This document shows, in pieces, positions 12,301 to 23,218 of a DNA stretch of 64,000 nt. Under the pieces are notes generated by a model. It had not been told where the DNA came from, searched no databases, and saw only the letters and a list, made by a program, of their open reading frames with translations. This DNA is from Setophaga petechia (Eukaryota > Chordata > Aves > Passeriformes > Parulidae): NCBI GenBank assembly GCA_024362935.1, contig JANCRA010000028.1, positions 4,500,501-4,564,500 on the forward strand. Direction: 5' to 3'. The translations under genes were made by a program, and so were the position numbers. Each line of letters begins with the position of its first letter. Positions within the stretch are counted from its first letter, which is position 1.

Positions 12301-13026
12301 CAGGGCACGTTGCTATATTGTATGTAATTGTAAGGAGCTTGCTATTCTTTTTTACCACAGAGAATGTTTTAGAGAATGCAAGGGAGATGCCAGATGCAGA
12401 GGTACCTTGTACAGAGTGATCTGCAGAAGAGCAGCAGGCAGGAGCAAAGCAGCCCATCAGGGAATGTCAGGCACATTCCAGGCAGGTTTCTGCAGTGCAT
12501 GACTGTCACATTTCTCAAAGAATGAAACATCCACTGCCATGGTCCTGGGCTAACAAAGAGCTCTTGTCATCAACTTCGTGCCAGTGCAGGGGTGTAAGAG
12601 CACATCTTCAGTGCTCCTGCACACTGATTTTTCACAAGTGACTGTGCAATGGTAATGTCCACCACAAAAATCTCCCTCTGTGACCCAGATCTGGACAAGC
12701 TCATGAGGCTTTAAGTGCACAAGCAGGAAAAGCTGGAATTGTCCATAGCATCTCGTCCACAGATTGAAACCTGGATAAAACTGGGATACAAACTTGGTGC
12801 TGCCACCCTCTTAAGACAAAAGGAAATCTGTAAAAGAACCCAAGGCCTCACTATTTCAAGTACCTACCTAAACCTTGTTTAAAATTCCAGATGAAGAAGC
12901 TTTTGGACTCAGCTAAAAATACTTACTCTAACTTTAGTAATCCAGAACAGCCTTTTACTCTTAAACACCCCTAAGATGCTGCTGCTAAACATGGCAGGTA
13001 GGTTCATGAATCTGTCATCCTGCATA
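9393..13026. other. Intronic sequence with no recognised gene
   Basis: AT-rich intronic DNA between two CR1 fragments. A very weak MIR-like stretch may occur near 10600-10660 (CAGTTCCTTTATGTAGAATGGG), too short to call. Otherwise nothing recognisable. Confidence 0.6.
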
Positions 13027-13462
13027 AAGAATCATGGAATGCTTTGGGTTGGAATGGATGTTAAAGCTCATCTTGTTCCAAACCCTGCCATGGCCAGGGA
13101 CACCTTCCTCAAGACCAGGCTGTTCCAAGCCCCATCCAAGCTGGCCTTGGATACTTGCAGGGATCCAGGGGCAGCCACAGCTGCTCTGGGCACCCTGTGC
13201 CAGGGCCTGCCCACCCTCACAGGGGAGAATTCCTTCCCAGCATCCCATCCATCCCTGCCCTCTGGCAGTGGGAAGCCATTCCCCCTTGTCCTGGCACTCC
13301 AGGCCCTTGTCCCCAGTCCCTCCCCAGCTCTCCTGGAGCCCCTTTAGGCCCTGGAAGGGGCTCGAAGCTCCCCTGAGTCTGCTTCAGGCTCAACGAGCCC
13401 AACTCTCTCAGCTTGTGCTCCTAAGAGGGAGGATAAAGCTGCTCCAGGGCCACTGTAACACA
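13027..13462 (-). mobile_element. CR1 LINE fragment, minus orientation
   Basis: The 3' end in reverse complement (AGAATCATGGAATGCTTTGG GTTGGAA) is followed by ACCCTGCCATGGCCAGGGACA, a GGGGCAGCCACAGCTGCTCT segment and a long pyrimidine-rich 5' part ending near GCTTGTGCTCCTAAGAGGG. At about 430 bp it is one of the two longest CR1 copies in the window. Open frames over it on both strands (up to about 150 codons) are incidental. Confidence 0.9.
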
Positions 13463-14699
13463 GTGCTTCCTTTCATCCACCTCTTTTCTCTCTAGAGCAC
13501 CATAATTAGGACTTTTGGGGTCCCCTCACCTACCCTGATCTGGAGGGCACTGTGATCCCTTCTCATATCCAGCACACAATTCCTTCCTCCTGTTCCTTCT
13601 CTCCATCCTGGTATTGAGCTGGGAACTCTCCCATCACAAGTGCACTGATCTGCAAGAATCCCACTATCTGCACGATGTAAATAAATCAAAAGGTCCTGTT
13701 TTATCCTCACATGCTCTGGGGGAGATGTTTTTCCCACAGGTGAGGCTGAATTGGGGAACATTCCTACACACTGCCCATGTTTGGTTCCTGGAACCACCTT
13801 GAGCTTTCTGTCACGAGTGTTTGAAGCAGCCACTGCAGAGCTCTAACCATGGGCATATTTTAATTTCTGTATGAGTGGAAATGCCCTCCTGTCACTGCCC
13901 ATTCCAACATCTCCCTCAGATTAAAACACCTTTCCCTGAGCACAAAGCAATGTGACACTCCTCACATGCATTTATCTCCCACAGAAACACACTGAGTGTT
14001 TTTATTTCATTCTGGGTCCTGGTCAAGCTGTGTCAGGTCACAACTGGGTATGGTGCCCACCTGTCCATTAGTTATTCTAAGCAAAGTGTCTTTAAATTAA
14101 TCTCACTGACAAAGCAAGTGCCTTTGTACAGGTAATTTGTACAAGCACACAGGTATTCAAAGATCTGTGTAGGGCACAAAAGCTTGGTAAGGAACCCACA
14201 GCTTACCCACAGCACTATTAGAGAATAGAAACCAGCTCTGGAGTTATCACAGGAGATATTTAAATGCATTGGTCTAACTTCTTGAAATGATCTAGAAAAG
14301 AATTGACTGTGTTCCACAATGGGTGGAATGGCTGATACAGCAAAAATCTGTGGAAAAAACCTTAAACCTGCATGAGAGTGTGTACTCAGGTGAGAACAGG
14401 GGACACTAAAATAAGCATGACAGTGAGGGCTTCTCCAGACCTGCAAGGACTCAGTGATGTGGGCATGTGGCTACAGACCAGAAGTCCTCACAGCACAAAA
14501 AGGGCTTGTCCTTTTTTTTTTTTTTTAATAGAGTGTTTATTCAGTGTAAGTTGCAGTAGTTTCTGGAGCTAAAACAGCCTTCACAGGAAGGTTTTGGATT
14601 CTGCCAAGCTGCACTGCCACAGGATCTCCATGAGAAGGGCCATGGTAACAGGAGAGTGATGCACACTCCCAGGTGACAGAGAAAAACCTGAATTCAACC

Positions 14700-14900
14700 C
14701 TGAATTAGGAGACAGGGCTGCTCTGCTCTCAATCCTGACACTACATCACTATTTAACCTTGGGCATGTTACTTGATCATGCAGAATTTCAGAGTCTGCAT
14801 TAGCCTAATGAAGATAATAACAATAATCATGTGTGTCACAGATACAGTTGGGCTTGGTTATTATGTTCTCATGAAGTGCTTGGAAGAGCCCCAGATGAAA
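14700..14900 (+). mobile_element. Ancient MIR-like SINE remnant
   Basis: The order of words matches the amniote MIR core and 3' part: TTTAACCTTGGGCATGTTAC, then a CAGAATTTCAGAGTCTGCAT segment in place of the CTCAGTTTCCTCATCTG block, ATGAAGATAATAACAATAAT and TGTTCTCATGAAGTGCTTGGA..AGATGAAAG. It is strongly diverged, as expected for an element older than birds. The assignment is from memory of the consensus. Confidence 0.7.
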
Positions 14901-15643
14901 GGGAAATTAGGAGAAGGAAGATTAATTATAAGATGTGCATCCTAAATAAAAACCAGACAGGAACACTGTTGTTGCTGCTATTAGTGGAGAGTCTGTCTTA
15001 TTTAGGCCAGCTTTTATTTCTCTGTTGGTAAAGCAGACCCATTTTAATCACTTTCCACGTTCAAATTTTATTTGTAGATGGTAGGGAGGTGATAAAGGCT
15101 GCTGAGTTTTTGATACTGCAGACATAAAAGCCTTTGACTGAAGATCTGATTTCACAGTAACCACTGTCTGTGATATGACAGGCCTGCCTGTGTTTTTACT
15201 GTTGTGAGGCAAAACAAGGAACCAAAAGTTTACTGCCACTCTGAAGGGAAGACTGGGATTGAAGAAAAGGAAACATTTCCTGTGGCTAAACACAGCACAG
15301 TGAGCATAGTCAGAGGGGGAAACATTACACTGACATTATATCAACAAGCACTTGGGTATTTAACAAAACTTGTGCAAATGGAAACATCTTTCCTACAGTG
15401 ACTTTGTCTCAGGAAGTGCCAAGTATTTCTCATTCAGGTTGGTATCTTTGTCTGTTTCAGCATGGGAAAGGGACACAGGGAAAGGCACAGTGATACATCT
15501 GAGCTCACATCTGACTGAGCAGCACAGCCCAGAGAGAGTCAAGAGTTTCCCCAAGCCTGGGCTGCTCTCCCCTGGAGCTGCCTTCCTCCTCTGCCAGAGA
15601 CCAACCCTTGTTCCTCCTGCAGCCTGCTGAGAGCATCCCAGAC

Positions 15644-16375
15644 AAACTGCATCCCTGACAAACTGCATCCCAAACTGCATCCCTGGCAAACTGCATCCCT
15701 GACAAACTGCATCCCAAACTGCATCCCTGGCAAACTGCATCCCTGACAAACTGCATCCCAAACTGCATCCCTGGCAAACTGCATCCCTGACAAACTGCAT
15801 CCCAAACTGCATCCCAGACAAACTGCATCCCAGACAAACTGCATCCCAAACTGCATCCCTGGCAAACTGCATCCCAGACAAACTGCATCCCAAACTGCAT
15901 CCCAGACAAACTGCATCCCAAACTGCATCCCAAACTGCATCCCAGACAAACTGCATCCCAAACTGCATCCCAGGCAAACTGCATCCCTGACAAACTGCAT
16001 CCCAAACTGCATCCCAGACAAACTGCATCCCAGACAAACTGCATCCCAGCCAAACTGCATCCCTGACAAACTGCATCCCTGACAAACTGCATCCCAGCCA
16101 AACTGCATCCCTGACAAACTGCATCCCTGACAAACTGCATCCCAGACAAACTGCATCCCAGACAAACTGCATCCCAGACAAACTGCATCCCAAACTGCAT
16201 CCCAGGCAAACTGCATCCCAGACAAACTGCATCCCAGGCAAACTGCATCCCAGACAAACTGCATCCCAGGCAAACTGCATCCCAGACAAACTGCATCCCA
16301 GACAAACTGCATCCCAGACAAACTGCATCCCAGACAAACTGCATCCCAAACTGCATCCCAGACAAACTGCATCCC
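15644..16375. repeat. 49-copy minisatellite of 12/16-bp units (AAACTGCATCCC with TGAC, AGAC, TGGC, AGGC or AGCC)
   Basis: I counted 49 occurrences of the core AAACTGCATCCC. Each is followed either directly by the next core (12-bp unit) or by a 4-bp extension (16-bp unit). Extensions fall into five classes and follow local patterns: a 12+16(TGGC)+16(TGAC) 44-bp super-unit repeats near the left end, AGGC/AGAC alternate near 16200-16290, and AGCC/TGAC/TGAC repeats near 16035-16130. Near-identical 24-bp sequences (AGCCTGCTGAGAGC[AG]TCCC...) flank both ends, at 15621-15644 and 16376-16399. A CR1 fragment begins shortly to the right. No stop codon occurs in any minus frame of the array, so it yields three overlapping spurious ORFs of about 286-341 codons. 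Confidence 0.97.
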
Positions 16376-16432
16376 AGCCTGCTGAGAGCGTCCCAGACAG
16401 CCCAGAGTCACTGAGGAAGGAAACAGGTCCCA

Positions 16433-16858
16433 GATCATGGAATCCAGCCTGGGCCTGATCCCCACCTTGTCACCCAGCCCAGAGCACTGAGTGCCACCTC
16501 CAGCCATTCCTTGGACACTTCCAGGGATGGGAACCCCATCACCTCCCTGGGCAGCTCCTTCCAATGCCTGAGCACCCTTTCCATGGGGAAATTCCTCCTC
16601 TTGTCCAATGTGAGTCTTCCCTGGTGCAACTTGGGGCTGTTTCCTTTTATCCTGTCCCAGTTCCCTGGGAGCAGAGCCCCACCTTCCCCTGGCTGTCCCG
16701 TCCTGTCAGGAGTTGTGCAGAGCCACAAGGTCCCCCTGAGCCTCCTTTTCTCCAGGCTGAGCCCCTTTCCCGGCTCCCTCAGCCATTCCTCATGTAACTG
16801 ACTCCAGACCCTTCCCCAGCTCCACTGCCCTTCTCTGGACACACTGCAGCCTCTCAAT
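16433..16858 (-). mobile_element. CR1 LINE fragment, minus orientation, next to the 49-copy minisatellite
   Basis: The recognisable CR1 order in reverse complement is ATCATGGAATCCAGCCTGGG, CCATTCCTTGGACACTTCCAGGGATGGG, CTCCCTGGGCAGCTCCTTCCAATGCCTGAGCACCCTTTCC, then CCTCCTTTTCTCCAGGCTGAGCCCCTTTCC and CCCTTCTCTGGACACACTGCAGC. It is relatively well preserved and begins about 35 bp to the right of the minisatellite flank. Confidence 0.92.
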
Positions 16859-18953
16859 GAATGCCAAACTTAAATTCAGCATCATCCAGTGACAAATACA
16901 GTTCCAACTCCAACTTCACTGTGATACCAAATTTCATTAAATATCCCTTGGGGTATTCAGTAATGAATTGCCTAAAAAATAGATGAGTACAGGAACCTGG
17001 GAAAAAATTAGTAATTGCACGTAGTTTCCAGGACACACAAACTCCTTGCTTTCACCTTGTATAGAAAGTTTTCAGATTTAAAAAAAAAATAGGATGGTAT
17101 TGAACCCTTCATTGCTCAAGAGTCAGATTTTTGAAAATTGCTGTCAGCAAGTCACCTACACCTTAATTTGTGGTAATTAACAATGCACCAGAAGAAATAA
17201 AGTACATAGCCTCCACTTGTTTCAGGAGACACTGCAATACAGCTAAACAAGGAGTTTCACCCCTTAACTATAAACAGCAAAAGGCTCTAATTTGTTCAGC
17301 TTCTGCTCATGGAATGTGCATTAATTCCTTAATGACAGGTGCACCTTGGAGTCAGGACAGCTAATCACTAGATCAGGAGTTAACCACAGCACAGGGCTCA
17401 GAGAAGCCCACATCTTTTTCAAAGAAAGCCTTGGCAAGGTCCCACAAGCCAGTTCACAGCAAGTTTATAGCAAAAGGTTATTTCCTAAAAGCAGAACTAA
17501 TGATCCCTCCTTTTCTATGGCTTTATGCTTGAGACAGCAATCTCCAAGCTTTTTCAGAGGTGGTGGATATTTAAAATCTTTTGCCTTTGTGGTTTCTTTC
17601 ACATCTCATAAACATTAAGCTCATCTTCCAGGGACTCCCTCCTTTCCCTGGCTCCAAATGTCTGTGAAACCTCCAGCACTATTGTATCCTGAAGAAATCT
17701 TTCTTCTAGTGTGGCCAAAATTGCCAATGGATTAAAACAGTTAGGGAGGAGGGAAATAATGAATAATCCAGAGAGAAATCAACTTACAAAATACTCTCTG
17801 TTTCAAAGAAACTGCTTCCATTGCAATTCACGTCTCCATTTATTGGAATTGCTGAAGTTCTTTTATTTTCTATTCCCCATTCTTTCCCATAGTGACCTTC
17901 CTGTTTCAGAGCAGCCATCTGCTTTACAGGTCCAGAGTCAGCCACAGCAGCTCCTCCTCTCCATACAGAAGCAGTATTATTCCACAGCATCTATAAACTT
18001 GGAAACGTCTGCATTATCCCTTGTATATCTTACAACTCTCTTTTCTGTTAATCAACACTGGCAGTCGTTTAGTAAGATAAACACCACATAACTTTGGTGG
18101 TGGTTGGTTTTTGGGGTAGTCCCTAACTCCCATTCCTTATCTCAGGCTGTTATGTAAGAAGTAGAAAGCTGTGAAAAATTCAGAGATAATCAAAATCAGT
18201 CACAGGTGCTGCACACAAGGGACTAACACTGAAATAAAGCAAACAGACCCTTCTTTTGCACAGAAATACCTAAACAGCTGAAGAGATGGGGTCAGGAAGA
18301 ATCTGCTTAGCCACCAAATGGAACACAAAAGGCAGAGCTTTGATAAAGAAGCCCTGTTGGTGTCCTGTGAACTTCCTTTCTCACTGAGAGAAGAAAAAGC
18401 AAAGATCCATTTCAAAAGTAAAAGGCAACTCAGTCCTGAGTCTGGACAGTCAGTAATCCAGACACTGGTCCTGCACTTCAGTCACTGGTATCAGGAAACT
18501 TCTTTCAGGAAAAATGTCAATCCTTTTGTTCATTTATTCCTGAGTTAGACATTAAGCAGAAACTGAAACACCTGAGTTTTATGTCCATTAGAATGCTGCA
18601 CAATATATAGGGGAGCAAATAAACACAGTGCCAGTCTGAAGCAAAAGGAAAATCAGCCTCAGTGCTGTTTGGGTGTTGAAGGCAATGCACAGTATAGCAA
18701 GATGCTTGTGTGGCCAGTAAATTTAGAGTAAATGAGAATTAGGAGGTAATGCAAACTGAGCACTGAGATGGATACCATCAGAAGAAGTGATTGTTGGATA
18801 TAAGAAACTCTGTGTGAAGCATTCTGCTGTGGGACATGCATGTTGGGAGTGGAGAGCAGGCTTAAGAGCTCACCTAAGGCTGGTGTGTCCTACAGACTTT
18901 ATCCTGCTCCTGCCACTGGCTGGAATCATGCCTGGCTCCAAGCACCCTGCTGG

Positions 18954-19364
18954 TGCATGAGGGGTTTGCTGGGCTGTGGAGCACCTGCTGACCCTGCTCC
19001 CATCAGTCCCTGCCCCACATGAGGGGTTTGCTGGGCTGTGGAGCACCTGCTGATCCCTGCCCACATCAGTCCCTGCCCTACATGAGGGGTTTGCAGGGCT
19101 GACCCTGCTCACATCAGTCCCTTCCCTACATGAGGGGTTTGCTGTGGAGCACCTGCTGATCACTGCCCACATCAGTCCCTGCCCTACATGAGGGGTTTGC
19201 TGGGCTGTGGAGCACCTGCTGACCACTGCCCACATCAGTCCCTGCCCTGCATCAGGGGTGTGCTGGGCTGTGGAGCACCTGCTGACCCTGCTCCCATCAG
19301 TCCCTGCCCTACATGAGGGGTTTTCTGTAGAGCAGCTGCTGACCCTGCTCCCATCAGTCCCTCT
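18954..19364. repeat. Seven-copy, 62-bp minisatellite
   Basis: Unit: TGAGGGGTTTGCTGGGCTGT then GGAGCACCTGCTGAccCTGC, then a TCCCATCAGTCCCTGCCC-type end. Copies begin near 18958, 19019, 19082, 19130, 19189, 19250 and 19312. The third and fourth copies have lost internal parts and the last is degenerate. It lies in SPNS2 intron 1. The open frames across it on both strands follow from the repeat composition and are not genes. Confidence 0.92.
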
Positions 19365-22257
19365 GTGGAGAAAGAGGAGGCTGCTCTGGAGGGAAGTGCA
19401 GAACACCCCATGGTGCAGCCACAGGTGTCCCTGAACGTGTTTGAGCACATAAGGGCAGCAGGTAAATCCACCAGGACCTGACAAGAGACACAGGTGAGCT
19501 GCCCCAGCACAAAGAGCTGTTTTCAAACAGGCCAAAGCCAAGCTAGCGAGGGCACTTTCAACTCAGGCCAAGCCCTGCTGTGAGTGCCACCCAAAGCAGC
19601 AGCTCCTGTGCAGGTCTGGGCAGGCAGGCAGGTGCCCCCAGGAGGGATGCACTCCACCAAGGCAGTGCAGCATTCCTCAGCAGCCTCCGCACTGCCGTGG
19701 TTTTCAGCCAGGCCCCAGAAGCAGTTTATTCCTTAAGCTCTTCCCCGCAAGGTATTGGAGATGATGGAAATGAAAACAAGAGAAAATTAATCTTTTTATT
19801 AATTTAGAAAGATGCAATTCATGACTCATAGCCAGCTTGTATAAATAATGACATTGTTTAAATCTTATTTGTAATTATACTTAAAGCCAGAGACTTTCAA
19901 AGCTGCACTGAGAATAAGGCATCCAACTGTCTAATTTATTGTTATTTTAAGCAGGTACTGTATGCCCAAATTCCCTTGGCAGATTATATCTCAGTTTAAG
20001 TGTTTTGCTAGAGGTAATTTTCACATGTTCATGACAGCAGCAATGAGAGGAAGGAAATCAAACAAAAGAGAATTCCATCTATGTCATCCAATTTCTTCCT
20101 CTCTCTGGCAAGCCTGGGAGTGCTTTGTGCACGACTGAGAAACTGCACATTCCCTCTGCTCCACCTGGTTTGGTAGGAAAGAGAAAGTGGAAGTGAGGAA
20201 GGACCAAATGCAAGTGGTTTGGGAAAGGAAACAAACCAATAGGCTTTCTTTATCTTCAGTGCAATCTTAGAAAAATGAAAAACTGCTCTTTGTGCAACTT
20301 CTCATTCTATGAGGCACCTGCTCATTCATTACAGCAATGGTAATAAGGAACACAAACTCACAAGTAGATCACCTTGAAAGTCCTGTTCATACTTCTTCAG
20401 ACTCCTGCAATCCCCAACACTGACTTAAATTTAATAAGGATCAAAAAATATGTATAGAAAACTAGAAGTTACCAAGGGGAAAATAATTTGTGCTAATGCA
20501 TATATAAACCTGGAACAGCAATCTGCCTGGGAAATTAGACTTATTAACACCTCTCCTGAAATACCCACGGCATGCTTGGAGGGCACCTGCTGATCCTCAA
20601 GGAAATTGATGCAGTTTTGAGGACCTGTCATACAGCTGGTTGATCTGGAAAAGTTGGACAGAGAACAAAAACGGTTGGAGAAGTGCCTAACATGTATCTA
20701 CTGCTTTTAAATCCTTATCACAGTGCTGCACTTGTTGCATGAAATCCCAGATGTAGGAAACACATGGAAAGTTATCAGGCTCCTAATATATATAACTGCT
20801 AGTAGCCAGAAGGATCAGAGTCACTCATTTATTCAGAGCAGAAGCTGGGCTGGGAAAGAGCTACCATCCAGCTTTCCTTGAGATTCTGTTTTAACCATGA
20901 GAATTTCTACATGTAAGTATAATCAAATCCTAAAATCCTCTATTTACTAGGACTGCAGGATATATATTATAGATTCAGAAAAATTATACCCTAAATCAGT
21001 TTAACTTTTTTCTTTCCCTGCTCCTAGGAATCTGGGGTGCTCCTCCCAAAATGAAGAAACTTGCCTTTCGTGTCAACTCCAATTCCCATGCAAGGGATTT
21101 CATTTCTGTTTTTTCTCCTGCTCATTTTGCTCCCACTTTGTGATGGAACTGACACTGAGGAATCAGAGCTGCTCCTTGCACACTGAAATTGAAATCAAAT
21201 AGAGCAGATTTTCCTTCTGTGTTCACAGCCATGATCAGCAGTTTGACTTTTACGTGGCCATTATTTAAAAACACAAACACAGCCTTTTCCAATCTGGAAC
21301 AGATTTTCAGTTTCTTTCTTGATTTAACTGTGTCCCTTTCAGTGTCTGCTACAGGTAAGAAAATACAGCTTTGATATCTTCAATGGCACAGACTGAGAAA
21401 TCTCTTGTAATTAATGCATTTTAAATGACCTGTAATTTCAGAGAACACCATTAATTCACCTCCTCACATGTGGGGTCACAAACTGCTCTTCCCTCTCTTC
21501 TGATACACAGGGCCCAGAGGAGGACTGCAGATATTGAGGGACAGTAGACATTTGATGTTAAAAATTCAAGTGTTAGAAATGAAAAAGACATTTATCAAAT
21601 GCAGACACACTCCATCCTACTCCTACCTTCTTTTTTGTATAATTTCCTCCTTTTTATATTGTTATTAATGCCATTTTTTGGGGAGAGAGCAGGAAAAAAT
21701 ATTCACCTCAAGCACACCACCCTAGGATACATGAAAAAGAAAAGACTGCATAAAACATCTCTAGACATAAAGTTCCTGCTGTGTGCTGGAGGCAGAGTAT
21801 ATCACCATTCAGCTAAATAGTGCAATAGAGAAGTGGAGAAAAACTACAGAAATTGCTTTGAAAACAAAAACAAAAAACTGCTTTCCTGGAGCTATCATCA
21901 GGTTTGCTTGTCAGATTGGATACTTTTTTTCCTATGCTCCATTCAAATGCAAAGAAAATGCTTGAGGAAAATTGCTAGTTCTGATATTTACACCCTTCAC
22001 ATATGCAGCTGGAATGAGATTTCTGCTGTGGTGGAGCAACAGCATCAACAAAATAGTCTAAGCCTAATGGCAGTCACACTGCAAGCACTATTTAAACATA
22101 TGCAAAGGATTTCCTGATTCCCTGCTACATATTTCCTAGCAAACTTCATGCTTATATAATTTTTAAGTACTTGTTTTTACATCAAATTTTAGGGAAACAG
22201 GCCAACTCAGGGTAAGATGAGTTTGCAGGTAGAACTGAGGAAGGAGGTTAATAAAGG
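19365..22257. other. Intronic sequence; AT-rich block at 19790-20050 is a candidate conserved element
   Basis: No gene was recognised. The block at 19790-20050 is low in repeats and rich in TAAT/ATTA words (TAATTATACTTAAAGCC, GTATAAATAATGACATTG), as seen in some deeply conserved enhancers. Conservation cannot be tested here. Confidence 0.3.
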
Positions 22258-22368
22258 TAGATGGAGTCATCTGTAGATGTGGGATTTAGTGACCTTGGCA
22301 GTGCTGGGAATACAGCTACACTTAAAGGTCCTAAAGGTCTTTTCCAATCTAAAAAATTCTTTGATTCC
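22258..22368 (+). mobile_element. Short diverged CR1 3' fragment
   Basis: GTGACCTTGGCAGTGCTGGG, AAAGGTCTTTTCCAATCTAA and the tail-like ATTCTTTGATTCC fit a degraded CR1 3' end in plus orientation. Confidence 0.7.
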
Positions 22369-22983
22369 CTGAAAAACCTCCCCAATGCAGCAAGGAAAGC
22401 AGAAGCTTCACAGAAGTTCCACACAAGGCAAATCTTCCCTGAGTCACCAGCAAACATTTGTTGTGTTTTAGTTTCCATCTGACAGCAGCACACGCTCTGC
22501 CTCATGCCATGGCTTTCCAAGGAAGCACTTACAGAATCAAATCAAATTTTTAGAGAAGTAGGATTTAAGAAATGCCATCTCCTATGAGATTTGGCATTCT
22601 CCTTAAAACAGCTGTTACTGAATACTATAAGACTAAGCTCTACAAACCCACGTGGTTGTACAAAAATCCCCAAACAGGAAAAAACCAGGCTCTAAATGCA
22701 GAATACAACTCTGTCACATCCAAAAGCTATTTATCACTAAGTTCTATTGCAAAATTGAAAGGTCAAGTCATTATAGTACCCATGGTTGTGACAATTATTA
22801 TCTGTAGGGTGTAAATTTCCATCAGACTTCAGCACCATATCTTTTATTATTTTTGCAAACAGAAAAATGATGATTCCTGACACAAAAATATTGCTCAGAC
22901 ATAAGACAACAAGGCCATAGATTAACAGAAACACAAATGAAAGGACAATACAATAAAACAATGCATAATTTCTGTCTCTCTGA

Positions 22984-23218
22984 CAGGTATCCAGAGGTTT
23001 AGGTTGGATATGAGGAAAATGTCTTCACTGAAAGGTTTGTCCAGCCCTGGCACAGCTGCAGGGCCGTGGTGGAGGCACCATCCCTGGAGGGGTGTGACAC
23101 ATGTGAGATGTGGCACCTGGGGACACGGGGCAGTGGTGGCCTTGACAGTGCTGGGAGAATGGTTGGACTCAATCTGGGAGATCTTTCCCAACCTGAAGGA
23201 ATCTATGATTCTATGCTG
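22984..23218 (+). mobile_element. CR1 LINE fragment, 3' end, plus orientation
   Basis: TTTAGGTTGGATATGAGGAA, CACTGAAAGGTTTGTCCAGC, GGAGGCACCATCCCTGGAGG, GGCCTTGACAGTGCTGGGAG, TGGTTGGACTCAATCTGGGAGATCTTTCCCAACC and the terminal CTATGATTCTATG are diagnostic for an avian CR1 3' end. Confidence 0.93.

Noticed and set aside
13034..13495. 153-codon plus-strand ORF and its neighbours.
   Set aside because: They lie on a CR1 fragment read in the antisense direction. No reverse transcriptase or other domain is present.
15644..16375. Regularly spaced repeats that superficially recall a CRISPR array.
   Set aside because: There are no unique spacers of constant length. The variable part is a 0-4 bp extension drawn from five classes, and the genome is a vertebrate's.
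15393..16564. Three long overlapping minus-strand ORFs (318, 286 and 341 codons).
   Set aside because: They are entirely produced by the minisatellite, which contains no stop in any minus frame. Units of 12 and 16 bp shift frame constantly, the same peptide words appear in all three, and there is no unique coding domain.
18870..19541. 223-codon minus-strand ORF.
   Set aside because: It consists of repeated peptides generated by the 62-bp minisatellite. There is no conserved domain and truncated units do not preserve a frame.
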